Positions 37,425-47,644 of a DNA stretch of 64,000 bases are shown here, piece after piece; positions within the stretch are counted from its first letter, which is position 1, and every line of letters starts with the position of its first letter. The DNA lies in contig JAOAIK010000017.1 in assembly GCA_026414745.1 (NCBI GenBank), forward strand, positions 1 through 64,000. Reading direction: 5' to 3'. Under the pieces are notes generated by a model, which was not told the origin of the DNA, did no database searches, and saw nothing but the letters and a program-made list of their open reading frames with translations. The position numbers and the translations under genes were made by a program. The stretch is from Roseococcus sp. (lineage in GTDB: Bacteria; Pseudomonadota; Alphaproteobacteria; Acetobacterales; Acetobacteraceae).

Positions 37425-38612
37425 TCAGCGGTTGAAGGCGCGCTTCAGCTCCTCCACCAGGTCGGTCTTCTCCCAGGTGAAGGTGCCCTTCTCCAGGTCC
37501 GGCGTGCGGCCGAAATGGCCGTAGCTGGAGGTCGGGACGTAGATCGGGCGGTTGAGGTGCAGGTGCTCGCGGATGCCGCGGGGCGAGAGGTTCACCAGGC
37601 CGTCGATCACCTTGGCGAGCTTCGCCTCGTCGATGTCCTTGCCGGTGCCGTGCAGGTCGAAATAGACGGAGAGCGGCTTGGAGACGCCGATGGCGTAGCT
37701 CACCTGGATGGTGCAGCGATCCGCGAGGCCCGCGGCCACCACGTTCTTGGCGACGTAGCGCGCGGCATAGGCGGCCGAGCGGTCGACCTTCGTGGGGTCC
37801 TTCCCCGAGAAGGCGCCACCGCCGTGCGGGGCGGCGCCACCATAGGTGTCCACGATGATCTTGCGCCCCGTCAGTCCGCAGTCGCCGTCGGGTCCGCCGA
37901 TGACGAAGGTGCCCGTGGGGTTCACGTAGAGCTCCTCGTCGGGGCACATCCAGCCCTTGGGCAGGCTGCTCTCGATGATCGGCTTCACCATGGCGCGGAT
38001 CTGCGCCTGGTCGAGTCCCTCCTCGTGCTGGGTCGAGAGCACGATGGAGGTGGCGCCCACCGGCTTGCCGTCCACGTAGCGCAGCGTGACTTGGCTTTTC
38101 GCGTCGGGCAGCAGGCCCTTCACCGCCACGTCTCCGTTGCGGCGCATCTCGGAGATCCGGCGCAGGATGAGGTGCGCGTAGTAGAGCGGGGCGGGCATCA
38201 GCTCCGGCGTCTCGTTGCACGCGTAGCCGAACATGATGCCCTGGTCCCCGGCGCCCTCGTCCTTGTTGCCCGAGGCGTCCACGCCCTGCGCGATGTGCGC
38301 CGACTGTGCGTGCAGGTGGCACTCGACATGCGCGTGCTTCCAGTGGAAGCCCTCCTGCTCGTAGCCGATGTCGTGGATCGCCATGCGCGCCTTGTGCATC
38401 AGCAGTTCGGGCGTGATGGAGGCGGGGCCGCGCACCTCCCCGGCGATGACGACGCGGTTGGTCGTCACCAGCGTCTCGCAGGCCACGCGCGCATAGGGGT
38501 CGTGCTCGAGGAAGGTGTCGAGCACGGTGTCGCTGATGCGGTCCGCCACCTTGTCGGGATGGCCCTCGGAGACGCTCTCCGAGGTGAACAGGTATTCGCC
38601 CTTGTCGCGCAT
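37425..38612 (-). CDS. metK: S-adenosylmethionine synthetase
   Basis: Makes S-adenosylmethionine from methionine and ATP; 395 aa. The N-terminal [20 protein letters not shown] (the SEGHPDK signature), [20 protein letters not shown] and [20 protein letters not shown] (P-loop-like) are all conserved. In many alphaproteobacteria an XRE regulator and lnt precede metK; here a DadA-like gene does. Neither a SAM-I, SAM-II nor SAM/SAH riboswitch motif could be recognised in the 126 bp upstream. Confidence 0.97.
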   Translation of the reverse strand: MRDKGEYLFTSESVSEGHPDKVADRISDTVLDTFLEHDPYARVACETLVTTNRVVIAGEVRGPASITPELLMHKARMAIHDIGYEQEGFHWKHAHVECHLHAQSAHIAQGVDASGNKDEGAGDQGIMFGYACNETPELMPAPLYYAHLILRRISEMRRNGDVAVKGLLPDAKSQVTLRYVDGKPVGATSIVLSTQHEEGLDQAQIRAMVKPIIESSLPKGWMCPDEELYVNPTGTFVIGGPDGDCGLTGRKIIVDTYGGAAPHGGGAFSGKDPTKVDRSAAYAARYVAKNVVAAGLADRCTIQVSYAIGVSKPLSVYFDLHGTGKDIDEAKLAKVIDGLVNLSPRGIREHLHLNRPIYVPTSSYGHFGRTPDLEKGTFTWEKTDLVEELKRAFNR

Positions 38613-38738
38613 GGCTTGGTTCGGCCTCTTGTCGCTGGTGGTCCGCGGGGTGCGGTCAGCCCGGCAGGCGCCGGGGGATCCGGGCGGGCTGGCCCGCGGG
38701 GCGCGGGCGAGGCTGTGTGGCAGCGCGCCGGGGGTGGG

Positions 38739-39998
38739 TCAAGACGCGGCCCGGAACCCCTCGAGGGGGATCGGCGGCGCGCGGCCCGCGACCTCCGCGG
38801 CGATCACCGCGGCGCTGCCCATCGCCAGCGTCCAGCCCAGCGCGCCATGGCCCGTGTTGAGGTAGAGGTTGGGCGCGGCTGGGCTGCGGCCGAGCAGCGG
38901 CAGCCCCGTGGGGGTGGCGGGGCGCAGCCCGGCCCAGGGCTCGAGCGGCCCCTCCCAGTCCCCCGCCTCGGGAAAGGCGGCGCGGGCGAGGCGGATGAGG
39001 CTGGAAAGCCGCCGCTCCTCCAGCCGCGCATCCGCGCCCACCAGATCGGCCATTCCGGCCACCCTGAGCCGCGCGCCCAGCCGGGCATAGACGATCTTGT
39101 GCCGGCTGTCGGTGACGCTGAGGCGCGGCGCGGCCCGATCCGCCGTGACCGGCAGGGTGATGGAGTAGCCCTTGAGCGGGTAGATGGGCAGATCGAGCCC
39201 GAGCGGCCTGGCGAGCGCCCGCGCGCCGAGGCCGAGGCAGAGCACCACCGCATCGGCCTCGATCACGCCCGCCTCGGTGAGCACGCCGCGCACCCGGCCC
39301 TCGGCGCGGACGATCTGTCGCACCCGCGTGCCCAGGCGGAAGGTGACGGGGTTGTTGCCGCGCGCGAGCTGCGCGGCCAGCCCCTCGCAGAAGGCCCGGC
39401 AGTCGCCCACCTCCTCGGAGGGGGTGAAGACGCCCCCGGCGATGCGCGGGGCGATGCGCGCCAGCGCGGGCTCCAGCGCCAGGCATTCCTCGCGCGAGAG
39501 CGCCTGCTGCACGCTGCCCCAGCGCGCCTGCAGCGCCATCTGTCGCCGCGCCGCCTCCATCGCCGCCGCATCGGGGTGCAGCACCAGCTTGCCGGCGCGC
39601 GCGTGGTGGAAGGCGAAGGGGGCGGTTGCGGCGAAGTCCCGCATCAGCGCGCGCGACAGGCCGGCGAGCAGCAGCAGGCGCCGCGTGGTGGTCTCGGCCC
39701 GGCTGGGGTTGCAAGCGGCGAGGAAGGCGAGCAGCCACTTCCACTGGGCGGGATCGGCCTCGGGGCGGAAACGCAGCGGCCCGTCCGGGTCGAGCATCCA
39801 GCCGGGCAGCTTTCCCAGCACCCCCGGAGCGGCGAAGGGCGCCACGTAGTCGTAGGAGAGCTGCGCGCCGTTGGCCGCGCTGGCGCCGCGCGCCACCGCC
39901 GGCTCGGCGTCGATCACCGTGACGCGGTGGCCATCGGCGGCAAGCCGATGGGCGGTGGCGAGGCCGATGACGCCGGCGCCGAGCACGAGGATCTGCAT
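38739..39998 (-). CDS. D-amino-acid dehydrogenase-like FAD oxidoreductase
   Basis: 419-aa DAO-family flavoprotein resembling DadA small subunit. The N-terminal dinucleotide motif is ILVLGAGVIGLATAHRLAAD, then ANGAQLSYDYVAPFA, which in DadA lines the active site. The C-terminal block GLRPATPTGLPLLGRSPAAP and LYLNTGHGALGWTLAMGSA binds FAD. It probably oxidises D-amino acids to oxo acids on the cytoplasmic side of the membrane, passing electrons to quinone. Upstream it is divergent from a methyltransferase gene; downstream is metK, 126 bp away. Confidence 0.88.
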   Translation of the reverse strand: MQILVLGAGVIGLATAHRLAADGHRVTVIDAEPAVARGASAANGAQLSYDYVAPFAAPGVLGKLPGWMLDPDGPLRFRPEADPAQWKWLLAFLAACNPSRAETTTRRLLLLAGLSRALMRDFAATAPFAFHHARAGKLVLHPDAAAMEAARRQMALQARWGSVQQALSREECLALEPALARIAPRIAGGVFTPSEEVGDCRAFCEGLAAQLARGNNPVTFRLGTRVRQIVRAEGRVRGVLTEAGVIEADAVVLCLGLGARALARPLGLDLPIYPLKGYSITLPVTADRAAPRLSVTDSRHKIVYARLGARLRVAGMADLVGADARLEERRLSSLIRLARAAFPEAGDWEGPLEPWAGLRPATPTGLPLLGRSPAAPNLYLNTGHGALGWTLAMGSAAVIAAEVAGRAPPIPLEGFRAAS

Positions 39999-40076
39999 GC
40001 CGGCACTCTGCAGGGCGGGCCGGCGCGGTCAATCGCCCGGCTTGCCTCGCGGCGCGCGGGCCGCCATAGCCCGCCC

Positions 40077-40829
40077 ATGGCCGAGACCCGCCTTTCCGAC
40101 GATGCGCTGCGCGAGCGCGTGGCGCGCATGTTCTGGTTCCACAGCATCGCGCTGCGGCCGGGGGTGGTGACGCCCGGCCTCAAGTCCCGCGAGCACCTGG
40201 CGGCGGAGGAGGAGGCGATCCTCGGCGCGGTGCGGTTGCGCGGGGCCAGCGTGCTCGACATCGGCGCCTGGAACGGCGCCTTCTCGCTGGCGGCGGAGCG
40301 GCGCGGCGCGGCGCGGGTGCTGGCGACGGACCATTACGTGTGGAACCATCCGCAGTTCCAGGCGCGCCCCACCATCGAGCTGGTGCGGCAGGAGACCGGC
40401 GCGCGCTTCGATCTGCTCGACATCGACCCCACGGCCATCACGCCGGAGATCGGCGTCTTCGACGTCGTGCTCTTCCTCGGCGTCTTCTACCACCTGTTCG
40501 ACCCGATCGCGGTGATGCAGCGGGTGCGGCAGGTCACCGGGGGCGTGCTGCTGGTCGAGACCTATCAGGACGCGCTCGATCAGGCGCGGCCCATGATGGT
40601 CTTCTACCCTGGCGCGACCCTGGCCGGGGATCCGACCAACTGGTGGGGCCCCAACCCGCCCTTGATGCTGCACCTGCTGCTCGAACTCGGCTTCGACCGG
40701 ATCGAATACCGCCCCCACCCGGTGCTGGGGGTGGAGCGCGGCATCTACGCCGCCTTCCTCCCCGGCGCCTTCGAGCGGTTCGGTGGGCTGTTCGACCCTC
40801 CCTGGATCGGGCTGAGCCACCCCCGCTGA
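40077..40829 (+). CDS. Class I SAM-dependent methyltransferase (CmoB-like)
   Basis: 250-aa methyltransferase. SAM motif I is [20 protein letters not shown] (near residue 60); ATDHYVWNH (motif II acidic residue), then [17 protein letters not shown] resemble the CmoB/DUF1698 group, in which FLGVLYHxxxP is typical. The N-terminus ([20 protein letters not shown]) also matches CmoB-like proteins, which place a substrate-binding loop WYH...PG before the SAM fold. It probably methylates a small molecule or a tRNA uridine derivative; the acceptor is unproven. ATG 40077 is preferred; the frame stays open far upstream, antisense to dadA-like DNA. Confidence 0.8.
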   Translation: MAETRLSDDALRERVARMFWFHSIALRPGVVTPGLKSREHLAAEEEAILGAVRLRGASVLDIGAWNGAFSLAAERRGAARVLATDHYVWNHPQFQARPTIELVRQETGARFDLLDIDPTAITPEIGVFDVVLFLGVFYHLFDPIAVMQRVRQVTGGVLLVETYQDALDQARPMMVFYPGATLAGDPTNWWGPNPPLMLHLLLELGFDRIEYRPHPVLGVERGIYAAFLPGAFERFGGLFDPPWIGLSHPR

Positions 40830-40908
40830 GCCGGGTGGCCCATGCGGCCCTCGCGGGCGGGGGTTGCGCCGTCCGCGCACCGCTGTGGCGAATCCCGCGC
40901 CGGCCGCC

Positions 40909-40937
40909 CTTGCCGCGGCGCGGGCTGCTCAATACAT
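40909..40937 (+). promoter_or_regulatory. Possible heat-shock (sigma-32-like) promoter of dnaK
   Basis: CTTGCCG (40909-40915) resembles the -35 CTTGAAA, and CAATACAT (40930-40937) loosely resembles the -10 CCCATnT, with a 14-bp spacer. It lies about 100 bp before the dnaK ATG in the only A+T-richer patch of that intergenic stretch. The match is partial. Confidence 0.35.
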
Positions 40938-41040
40938 CGGCAGACGGATGAGGCCGCGCATGGGGCGCGGCCCGTCATGGGGCCTCGCGCGGCGCCGGTC
41001 AGGGCCGCGTCCCGGGGCCGCCGCAAGGGAGCAGGCTCGC

Positions 41041-42942
<1,902 letters not shown>

Positions 42943-43022
42943 GCTTGCGCGACAAGCCTTCCCTCGCCGCGCCCGGATGCCGCAGGCTCCGGGCGCGGGC
43001 TCTTCCCGGACGGGGTTAGACC

Positions 43023-44180
43023 ATGGCCAAGCGGGACTACTACGAGGTGCTCGGCGTGGGCCGCGGGGCGTCGGAGGACGACCTCAAGAAGGCCTACCGC
43101 AAGCTCGCGATGAAGTATCACCCCGACCGCAACCAGGGCGACAAGGACGCCGAGGCGCGGTTCAAGGAGGTGAACGAGGCCTATGACACTCTGAAGGATC
43201 CGGAGAAGCGCGCGGCCTATGACCGGTTCGGCCACGCCGCCTTCGAGCCCGGCGGCGCGGGGGCCGGCGGTTTCGGCAATGGCGGACCCGGCGGGAGCCC
43301 CTTCGGCGGCGCTTTCGAGGACCTGTTCGAGGAAATGTTCGGCCGCTTCGGCGGGCGTGCGGGCGGCGGGCGCCCCGCCTCCGGCCGCGGGGCCGATCTG
43401 CAGCAGGAGATCCAGATCTCGCTCGAGGAGGCCTTCTCCGGCACGAAGAAGACCATCCGCGTGCCTTCCTCCGTCTCCTGCGAGGCCTGCGGCGGTTCCG
43501 GCGCCGAGGGCGGGGCGGCCAGCGTGCAGGGCTGCGGCGCCTGCCGCGGCACCGGCAAGATCCGCGCCCAGCAGGGATTCTTCCTGATCGAGCGCACCTG
43601 CCCCACCTGCGGCGGCAGCGGCAAGATCATCAAGAATCCCTGCAAGATCTGCGCGGGCGCGGGCCGGGTGCAGCGGGACCGCACGCTCAGCGTCACCATC
43701 CCCGCGGGGGTGGAGGACGGCACGCGCATCCGCCTCGCCGGCGAGGGCGAGGCCGGGCTGCGCGGCGCGCCGGCGGGCGATCTCTACGTGGATGTCAGCA
43801 TCCGCCCGCACCCGATCTTCCAGCGCGAGGGACCGAATATCCTGGTGCGCGTGCCGCTGCGCATGACGCAGGCCGCGCTGGGCGGCACGGTGGAGGTGCC
43901 GGTGGTGGACGGCACCCGCGCCGCGGTGAAGATCCCGCCCGGCACCCAGACGGGGGACAATTTCCGCCTGCGCGGCAAAGGCTTCTCCGTGCTGCGATCG
44001 GCCGCGCGGGGGGACATGTACGTGCAGGTGGTGGTGGAGACGCCGCAGAACCTGACGCCGAAGCAGCGCGAGCTGCTGGAGGCCTTCGAGGCCGAGGCCC
44101 AGAAATCCGGCAGGTCGAGCCCGGAGAGCGAGGGCTTCTTCGCCAAGGTGAGGGATTTCTGGGAGGGGCTGGGGCGCTAG
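43023..44180 (+). CDS. dnaJ: Chaperone protein DnaJ
   Basis: 385-aa J-domain co-chaperone that stimulates DnaK ATPase. The J domain ([20 protein letters not shown]) carries HPD in [12 protein letters not shown] Gly/Phe-rich linker follows to about residue 125. Four zinc-binding CxxCxGxG repeats are intact: [24 protein letters not shown] and CKICAGAG. C-terminal beta-domains complete the fold. It is the second gene of the dnaK-dnaJ operon. Confidence 0.98.
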   Translation: MAKRDYYEVLGVGRGASEDDLKKAYRKLAMKYHPDRNQGDKDAEARFKEVNEAYDTLKDPEKRAAYDRFGHAAFEPGGAGAGGFGNGGPGGSPFGGAFEDLFEEMFGRFGGRAGGGRPASGRGADLQQEIQISLEEAFSGTKKTIRVPSSVSCEACGGSGAEGGAASVQGCGACRGTGKIRAQQGFFLIERTCPTCGGSGKIIKNPCKICAGAGRVQRDRTLSVTIPAGVEDGTRIRLAGEGEAGLRGAPAGDLYVDVSIRPHPIFQREGPNILVRVPLRMTQAALGGTVEVPVVDGTRAAVKIPPGTQTGDNFRLRGKGFSVLRSAARGDMYVQVVVETPQNLTPKQRELLEAFEAEAQKSGRSSPESEGFFAKVRDFWEGLGR

Positions 44181-44204
44181 CCCCGCCCCCGGCCCCGCCT
44201 CGGC

Positions 44205-44768
44205 TCAGCCCAGCCGCCGCGCCAGCTCCGCGATGCGGCGCCCATAGAGTCGGGCCGTCTCGAGATCGCCCTCTGCCATCTCCTCCGGGGCGGCGTCGGC
44301 CGGGGACTGCGCCAGCGCGCCGGTGAAGCCGCCCAGCCAGTTCACGTCGTCGCGCCGTGCCGCCTTGCTGTTGGCGGGCATCATCGCGGTGCCGGCCCAG
44401 ATCATCCCGTGCTGCATGGCCAGCGTGAGGAGGTAGTGCAGGGTTACGGCCTTGTCGCCGTTCATGCTGGCGGAGTTGGTGAAGCCGCCGGCCAGCTTGT
44501 TCTTCCACGCGCCGGCTGCCCAGGCCTTGGAGGAGGCGTCGGCCACCTTTTTGAACTGCCAGGAGGGCCCCCCCATGTAAGTGGGCGTGCCGAAGACGAT
44601 GGCGGGGGCGGCGGCCAGCGCCTCCCAGCCGCCTTCAGGCAGCTCGCCCTCGGCGCTGATGGGGATGAGGCGCGCGGGCGCGATCTCGGCCGCGCCGGCG
44701 CGCACCGCCTCGGCCACCCGCGCGGTATGGCCGTAGCCGGAGTGGAAGAGGATGGCGATCTCGCTCAT
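44205..44768 (-). CDS. Flavodoxin-family protein (WrbA/NADPH:quinone reductase-like)
   Basis: 187-aa flavodoxin-fold protein. The FMN phosphate loop is in AILFHSGYGHTARVAEAVRA, and IVFGTPTYMGGPSWQFKKVA binds the isoalloxazine ring, as in WrbA. LAGGFTNSASMNGDKAVTLH matches the second flavin loop. It probably reduces quinones by two electrons with NAD(P)H. I choose ATG 44768 (MSEIAILFHSG) over an upstream ATG at 44852. The gene is convergent with dnaJ (24 bp apart) and divergent from dapB. Confidence 0.87.
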   Translation of the reverse strand: MSEIAILFHSGYGHTARVAEAVRAGAAEIAPARLIPISAEGELPEGGWEALAAAPAIVFGTPTYMGGPSWQFKKVADASSKAWAAGAWKNKLAGGFTNSASMNGDKAVTLHYLLTLAMQHGMIWAGTAMMPANSKAARRDDVNWLGGFTGALAQSPADAAPEEMAEGDLETARLYGRRIAELARRLG

Positions 44769-44916
44769 CGGCGGATACTCCCGTGCTGAGGTCCGACAGG
44801 AGGTGCGGCGCGCCGGCGTCCCGCGCCATGCGCCGGGGCTGATGAGGGCCATTCACGCCGCCCATGGGGGTGCCGCTCGGGCCCGGCGCGTGGTGTAGTG
44901 CCCAGGGAGGGACAGC

Positions 44917-45657
44917 ATGACGCTGAGGATCGGCATCGCAGGCATCGCCGGCCGCATGGGCCGGCTGCTGGTGGAGGAGGTGGAGGCCGCGGGCGCCGAG
45001 CTCGCGGGCGGGCTGCGCCGCGGCGAGGATCCTCGCCCGCTGTTCGAGGCGAGCCAGGTGGTGATCGACTTCACCCATGCCCAGAGCGCCGCGCGCCACG
45101 CGGCGCTCGCGGCCGAGACGGGGCGGGGCCTGGTGCTCGGCACCTCCGGCCTCTCGGCGGAGGACGAGGCGGCGGTGGCCGCGGCGGCGGATCGCGCGCC
45201 CATCGTCTATGCCGCGAACTTCGCCGCCGGGGTGAACCTCGTCATCGCGCTCGCCGAAAAGCTGGCCGCCGCCCTGCCGGCCGCGCAGTACGATGCGGAA
45301 ATCCTGGAAATGCACCACCGCCAGAAACTGGATGCCCCGAGCGGCACCGCCATCGCCATCGGCCGCGCCGTGGCGCGCGGGCGCGGCACCACACTGGAGG
45401 AGGCCGGGCGCGAGAGCGGGCGCGACGGGCACACCGGCCCGCGCCGGACCGGCAGCATCGGCTTCGCCGCCTTGCGCGGCGGCCAGGTGGTGGGGGAGCA
45501 CACGCTGCTTTTCGCCGCCGCCTCCGAGCACATCGCGCTGACCCATCGCAGCTTCGACCGGCGCGCCTATGCCACGGGCGCGGTGCGCGCCGCCCTGTGG
45601 CTGAAGGGCCGGCCGCCCGGGCTCTATTCCATGCGGGAGGTGCTCGGGATCGCCTGA
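44917..45657 (+). CDS. dapB: 4-Hydroxy-tetrahydrodipicolinate reductase
   Basis: Lysine/diaminopimelate pathway enzyme, 246 aa. The N-terminal nucleotide motif is LRIGIAGIAGRMGRLLVEEV; VVIDFTHAQSAARHAALAAE and LGTSGLSAEDEAAV follow. The catalytic EILEMHHRQKLDAPSGTA (His-His and Lys) is intact, as is the C-terminal GVRxA-like AVRAALWLKGRPPGLYSM. It reduces the dihydrodipicolinate precursor with NAD(P)H. It is a single gene, with 125 bp to the next stop codon. Confidence 0.96.
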   Translation: MTLRIGIAGIAGRMGRLLVEEVEAAGAELAGGLRRGEDPRPLFEASQVVIDFTHAQSAARHAALAAETGRGLVLGTSGLSAEDEAAVAAAADRAPIVYAANFAAGVNLVIALAEKLAAALPAAQYDAEILEMHHRQKLDAPSGTAIAIGRAVARGRGTTLEEAGRESGRDGHTGPRRTGSIGFAALRGGQVVGEHTLLFAAASEHIALTHRSFDRRAYATGAVRAALWLKGRPPGLYSMREVLGIA

Positions 45658-45781
45658 GTCGCGCCACAGGCGTGCTTCGGCCGCGCGGGGGATCGGGGCG
45701 TCATCGTCCTCGGCGAGAGGACGGCGAGGCTGGCCGATCGGCACGACCTCGCCTCGGCCTCGGGCGCCGGCGGGGTCCTTC

Positions 45782-46966
45782 TCAGGGCAGCGCCAGCACG
45801 TTCTTGGCGATGATGTTGCGCTGGATCTCGTTGGTGCCGCCGTAGATGGAGGTGGGCCGCGCCTGGATGTAGAGCGCGCCGGGGTTGAGGTGGCGGTTGC
45901 CCTCCATGGGGCCGAACAGCGCGGCGTTCTCGCCCGCCAGCTCCAGCGCCGTCTCGGTGATGCGCTGGAACAGCTCCGACTGGATGACCTTGAGCTGGGA
46001 GACATCCGCCCCGAGCGGCTGGCCCCGCTTCAGCACCGCCACGTAGCGCGCGTAGAGCGCCTTGAGGTCCTCGAGATCCGCGCGGTGGCGGGCGTAGCGC
46101 TCGAGGAAGAGGGGATCGTCCGCCACGCCCATTTTCTCGGCGAGTTCACGCAGCCGCGCCAGCGCGTAGGCCGACTGGCGCGGCGAGCCGAGATAGATCC
46201 GCTCGAAGGAGAGCAGCGCCTTCGCCATGTCCCAGCCCTTGTTGAGCTGGCCTACGAGGTTTTCCTTGGGCACCTTCACGTTGTCGAAGAAGACCTCGCA
46301 GAACTCGTCGTGCATCTCGAGGTTGAGGATCGGGCGCACGGTGATGCCGGGCGAGGTCATGTCCACGAGCAGGAAGGAGATGCCCTCCTGCTTCTTCGCC
46401 GTCTTGTCGGTGCGCACGAGGAGGAAGATCCAGTTCGCGTCCTGCGCGAGAGTGGTCCAGATCTTCTGGCCGTTGACGAGCCAGTGGTCGCCCATGTCGA
46501 GCGCCTCGGTGCGCAGGCTGGCGAGGTCGGAGCCGCTGTTGGGCTCGGAATAGCCCTGGCACCAGATGTGCTCTCCGGTCAGGATTTTCGGCAGGAAGCG
46601 CCGTTTCTGCTCCTCGGTGCCGTAGCGGATGACCAGCGGGCCCAACATGATGATGCCATGGTCGTTGCAGCGGGCGCAGCCCCAGCGCTCCAGCTCCTCG
46701 GTGAAGATGATCTGCTTGGCGGGCGAGAGGCCCAAGCCCCCGTACTCGCGCGGCCAGCCCGGGCAGAGCCAGCCCTTCTCGGCCAGCTTGAAGTACCAGA
46801 CCTTGTTCTCGGCCCAGTGCAGGCGCCGGGGCGGATTGCGCAGCTCGGGCGGATAGTTCGCCTCGATCCAGGTGCGGATGTGCAGACGGAAGGCCTCGTC
46901 CGGCATGGCGTCGAGGTCGAGCGGTTCGCGGGGTGTGATGACGTTCACGAGGGCCTCCCCTGGCAT
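45782..46966 (-). CDS. Acyl-CoA dehydrogenase (large, FadE-type)
   Basis: 394-aa FAD-dependent acyl-CoA dehydrogenase. GYSEPNSGSDLASLRTEALD and WLVNGQKIWTTLAQDANWIF are the flavin/substrate signatures. The C-terminal SIYGGTNEIQRNIIAKNVLA has Gly where classical SCAD/MCAD have the catalytic Glu (YEGT), as is common in heteromeric FadE pairs. The second, shorter dehydrogenase gene lies 1.5 kb upstream on the same strand, so a two-subunit enzyme is plausible. I use ATG 46966; a GTG at 46945 is an alternative. Its promoter probably lies at 47098-47125. Confidence 0.9.
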   Translation of the reverse strand: MPGEALVNVITPREPLDLDAMPDEAFRLHIRTWIEANYPPELRNPPRRLHWAENKVWYFKLAEKGWLCPGWPREYGGLGLSPAKQIIFTEELERWGCARCNDHGIIMLGPLVIRYGTEEQKRRFLPKILTGEHIWCQGYSEPNSGSDLASLRTEALDMGDHWLVNGQKIWTTLAQDANWIFLLVRTDKTAKKQEGISFLLVDMTSPGITVRPILNLEMHDEFCEVFFDNVKVPKENLVGQLNKGWDMAKALLSFERIYLGSPRQSAYALARLRELAEKMGVADDPLFLERYARHRADLEDLKALYARYVAVLKRGQPLGADVSQLKVIQSELFQRITETALELAGENAALFGPMEGNRHLNPGALYIQARPTSIYGGTNEIQRNIIAKNVLALP

Positions 46967-47097
46967 GCGCGAGGGCGTCGCGGTGCAGGGACATGGTCGC
47001 GCGGGGGGCCGGCTGGGGCAAGGCCGGGGCCCCGGCGCCTTGGCCCGGCCATCCGGGGTAACGGGGCCCATCCCCGCCAGCGAAGTTTCTTGCAAAA

Positions 47098-47126
47098 ACG
47101 ATATTGTCGCTTGTGGTGTCCACAAG
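47098..47126 (-). promoter_or_regulatory. Candidate promoter with overlapping palindromic operator
   Basis: CTTGTGG (47110-47116) and CCACAAG (47120-47126) form a perfect palindrome around TGT. On the minus strand TTGTGG (47125-47120) within it serves as a -35 box, with TATCGT (47103-47098) as a -10 box 16 bp on. This would drive the acyl-CoA dehydrogenase gene, with a repressor able to block RNA polymerase at -35. Confidence 0.45.
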
Positions 47127-47149
47127 GGCCCGATGGCCCAAGGGCGATG

Positions 47150-47177
47150 TCGCCTTCCGCCGGGGGGCCGAAGGCGA
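47150..47177. repeat. Hairpin-forming inverted repeat
   Basis: TCGCCTTC (47150-47157) and GAAGGCGA (47170-47177) are perfect inverted copies with a 12-nt loop. No T run follows on either strand. It lies between the dehydrogenase promoter and the tandem repeat. Confidence 0.4.
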
Positions 47178-47214
47178 TGCGAACTCGCGAGACCAAGATC
47201 GACTTTGTCGATGG

Positions 47215-47250
47215 CATGTGTTTTGCGGGGGACATGTGTTTTGCGGGGGA
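47215..47250. repeat. 18-bp tandem duplication
   Basis: Two perfect, adjacent copies of CATGTGTTTTGCGGGGGA (47215-47232 and 47233-47250) lie 90 bp before the RTX fragment. The perfect identity suggests a recent slippage or duplication event. Confidence 0.8.
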
Positions 47251-47340
47251 GTGTTCACGCGTCAGCCAGTCGAAAGGGGCGTTCCCCACCCTGTGCGCGT
47301 CGGTCGCGAGGGGGGAGCAACCCAGAACGAGGACGCGGCC

Positions 47341-47640
47341 ATGGCAGTCATGGTCGGCCCCCAGCCCTGGGGAGAGAACACCCTCATCGGGACGGCCTTC
47401 GCCGATGACATCACCGCGCCGGGGTGGTCGAACCTTGTCGATGGCGGTGCCGGCAACGACGTCATCACCGGAAGCGGAAGCCCCGGCAGCAGCACCTTCA
47501 TCGGCGGCGCCGGCGATGACCTCATCTTCCACGACGCCGGCGGAAACAACCGGTTCTGGGCCAATGGCAAAGGCCTCGGGGTCGAGACCATCTACGGCTT
47601 CGGCGACGCCCTTGTGTTCAGCGGCGTCACCTTCGGTGAG
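47341..47640 (+). pseudogene. 3'-truncated RTX/hemolysin-type calcium-binding protein gene
   Basis: The ATG at 47341 (with GAGGA 7 bp before it) opens a frame reading MAVMVGPQPWGENTLIGTAF, then two calcium-binding nonapeptide-like repeats in DGGAGNDVITG and [12 protein letters not shown], then GVETIYGFGDALVFSGVTFGE. RTX exoproteins normally continue for hundreds of residues. After codon 100 (47640) the frame enters DNA that is antisense to the enoyl-CoA hydratase gene, whose stop is at 47647-47645, and ends at 47715. The fragment therefore appears truncated by a rearrangement. It is oriented opposite to the acyl-CoA operon it splits. Confidence 0.75.
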
Positions 47641-47644
47641 TGCC

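Larger units (their letters stand above)
46967..47340. other. 374-bp intergenic region between acyl-CoA dehydrogenase and RTX fragment
   Basis: No gene is supported here. It contains an A+T-rich core (about 47085-47125) with a promoter-palindrome for the minus strand, a hairpin at 47150-47177 and two perfect 18-bp tandem copies at 47215-47250. A run of open frame on the plus strand from 47104 is not conserved-looking; it arises because the repeats translate to HVFCGG twice. Confidence 0.7.

Noticed and set aside
38613-38738. A SAM-responsive riboswitch upstream of metK
   Set aside because: I compared the minus-strand leader with the conserved cores of SAM-II and SAM/SAH riboswitches and saw no match. 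The hairpins present are ordinary for such GC-rich DNA.
47104-47340. An N-terminal extension of the RTX fragment starting at 47104
   Set aside because: The extension has no signal or domain, is compositionally unlike an RTX protein and depends on the tandem repeats for its open frame. ATG 47341 has a better ribosome binding site.
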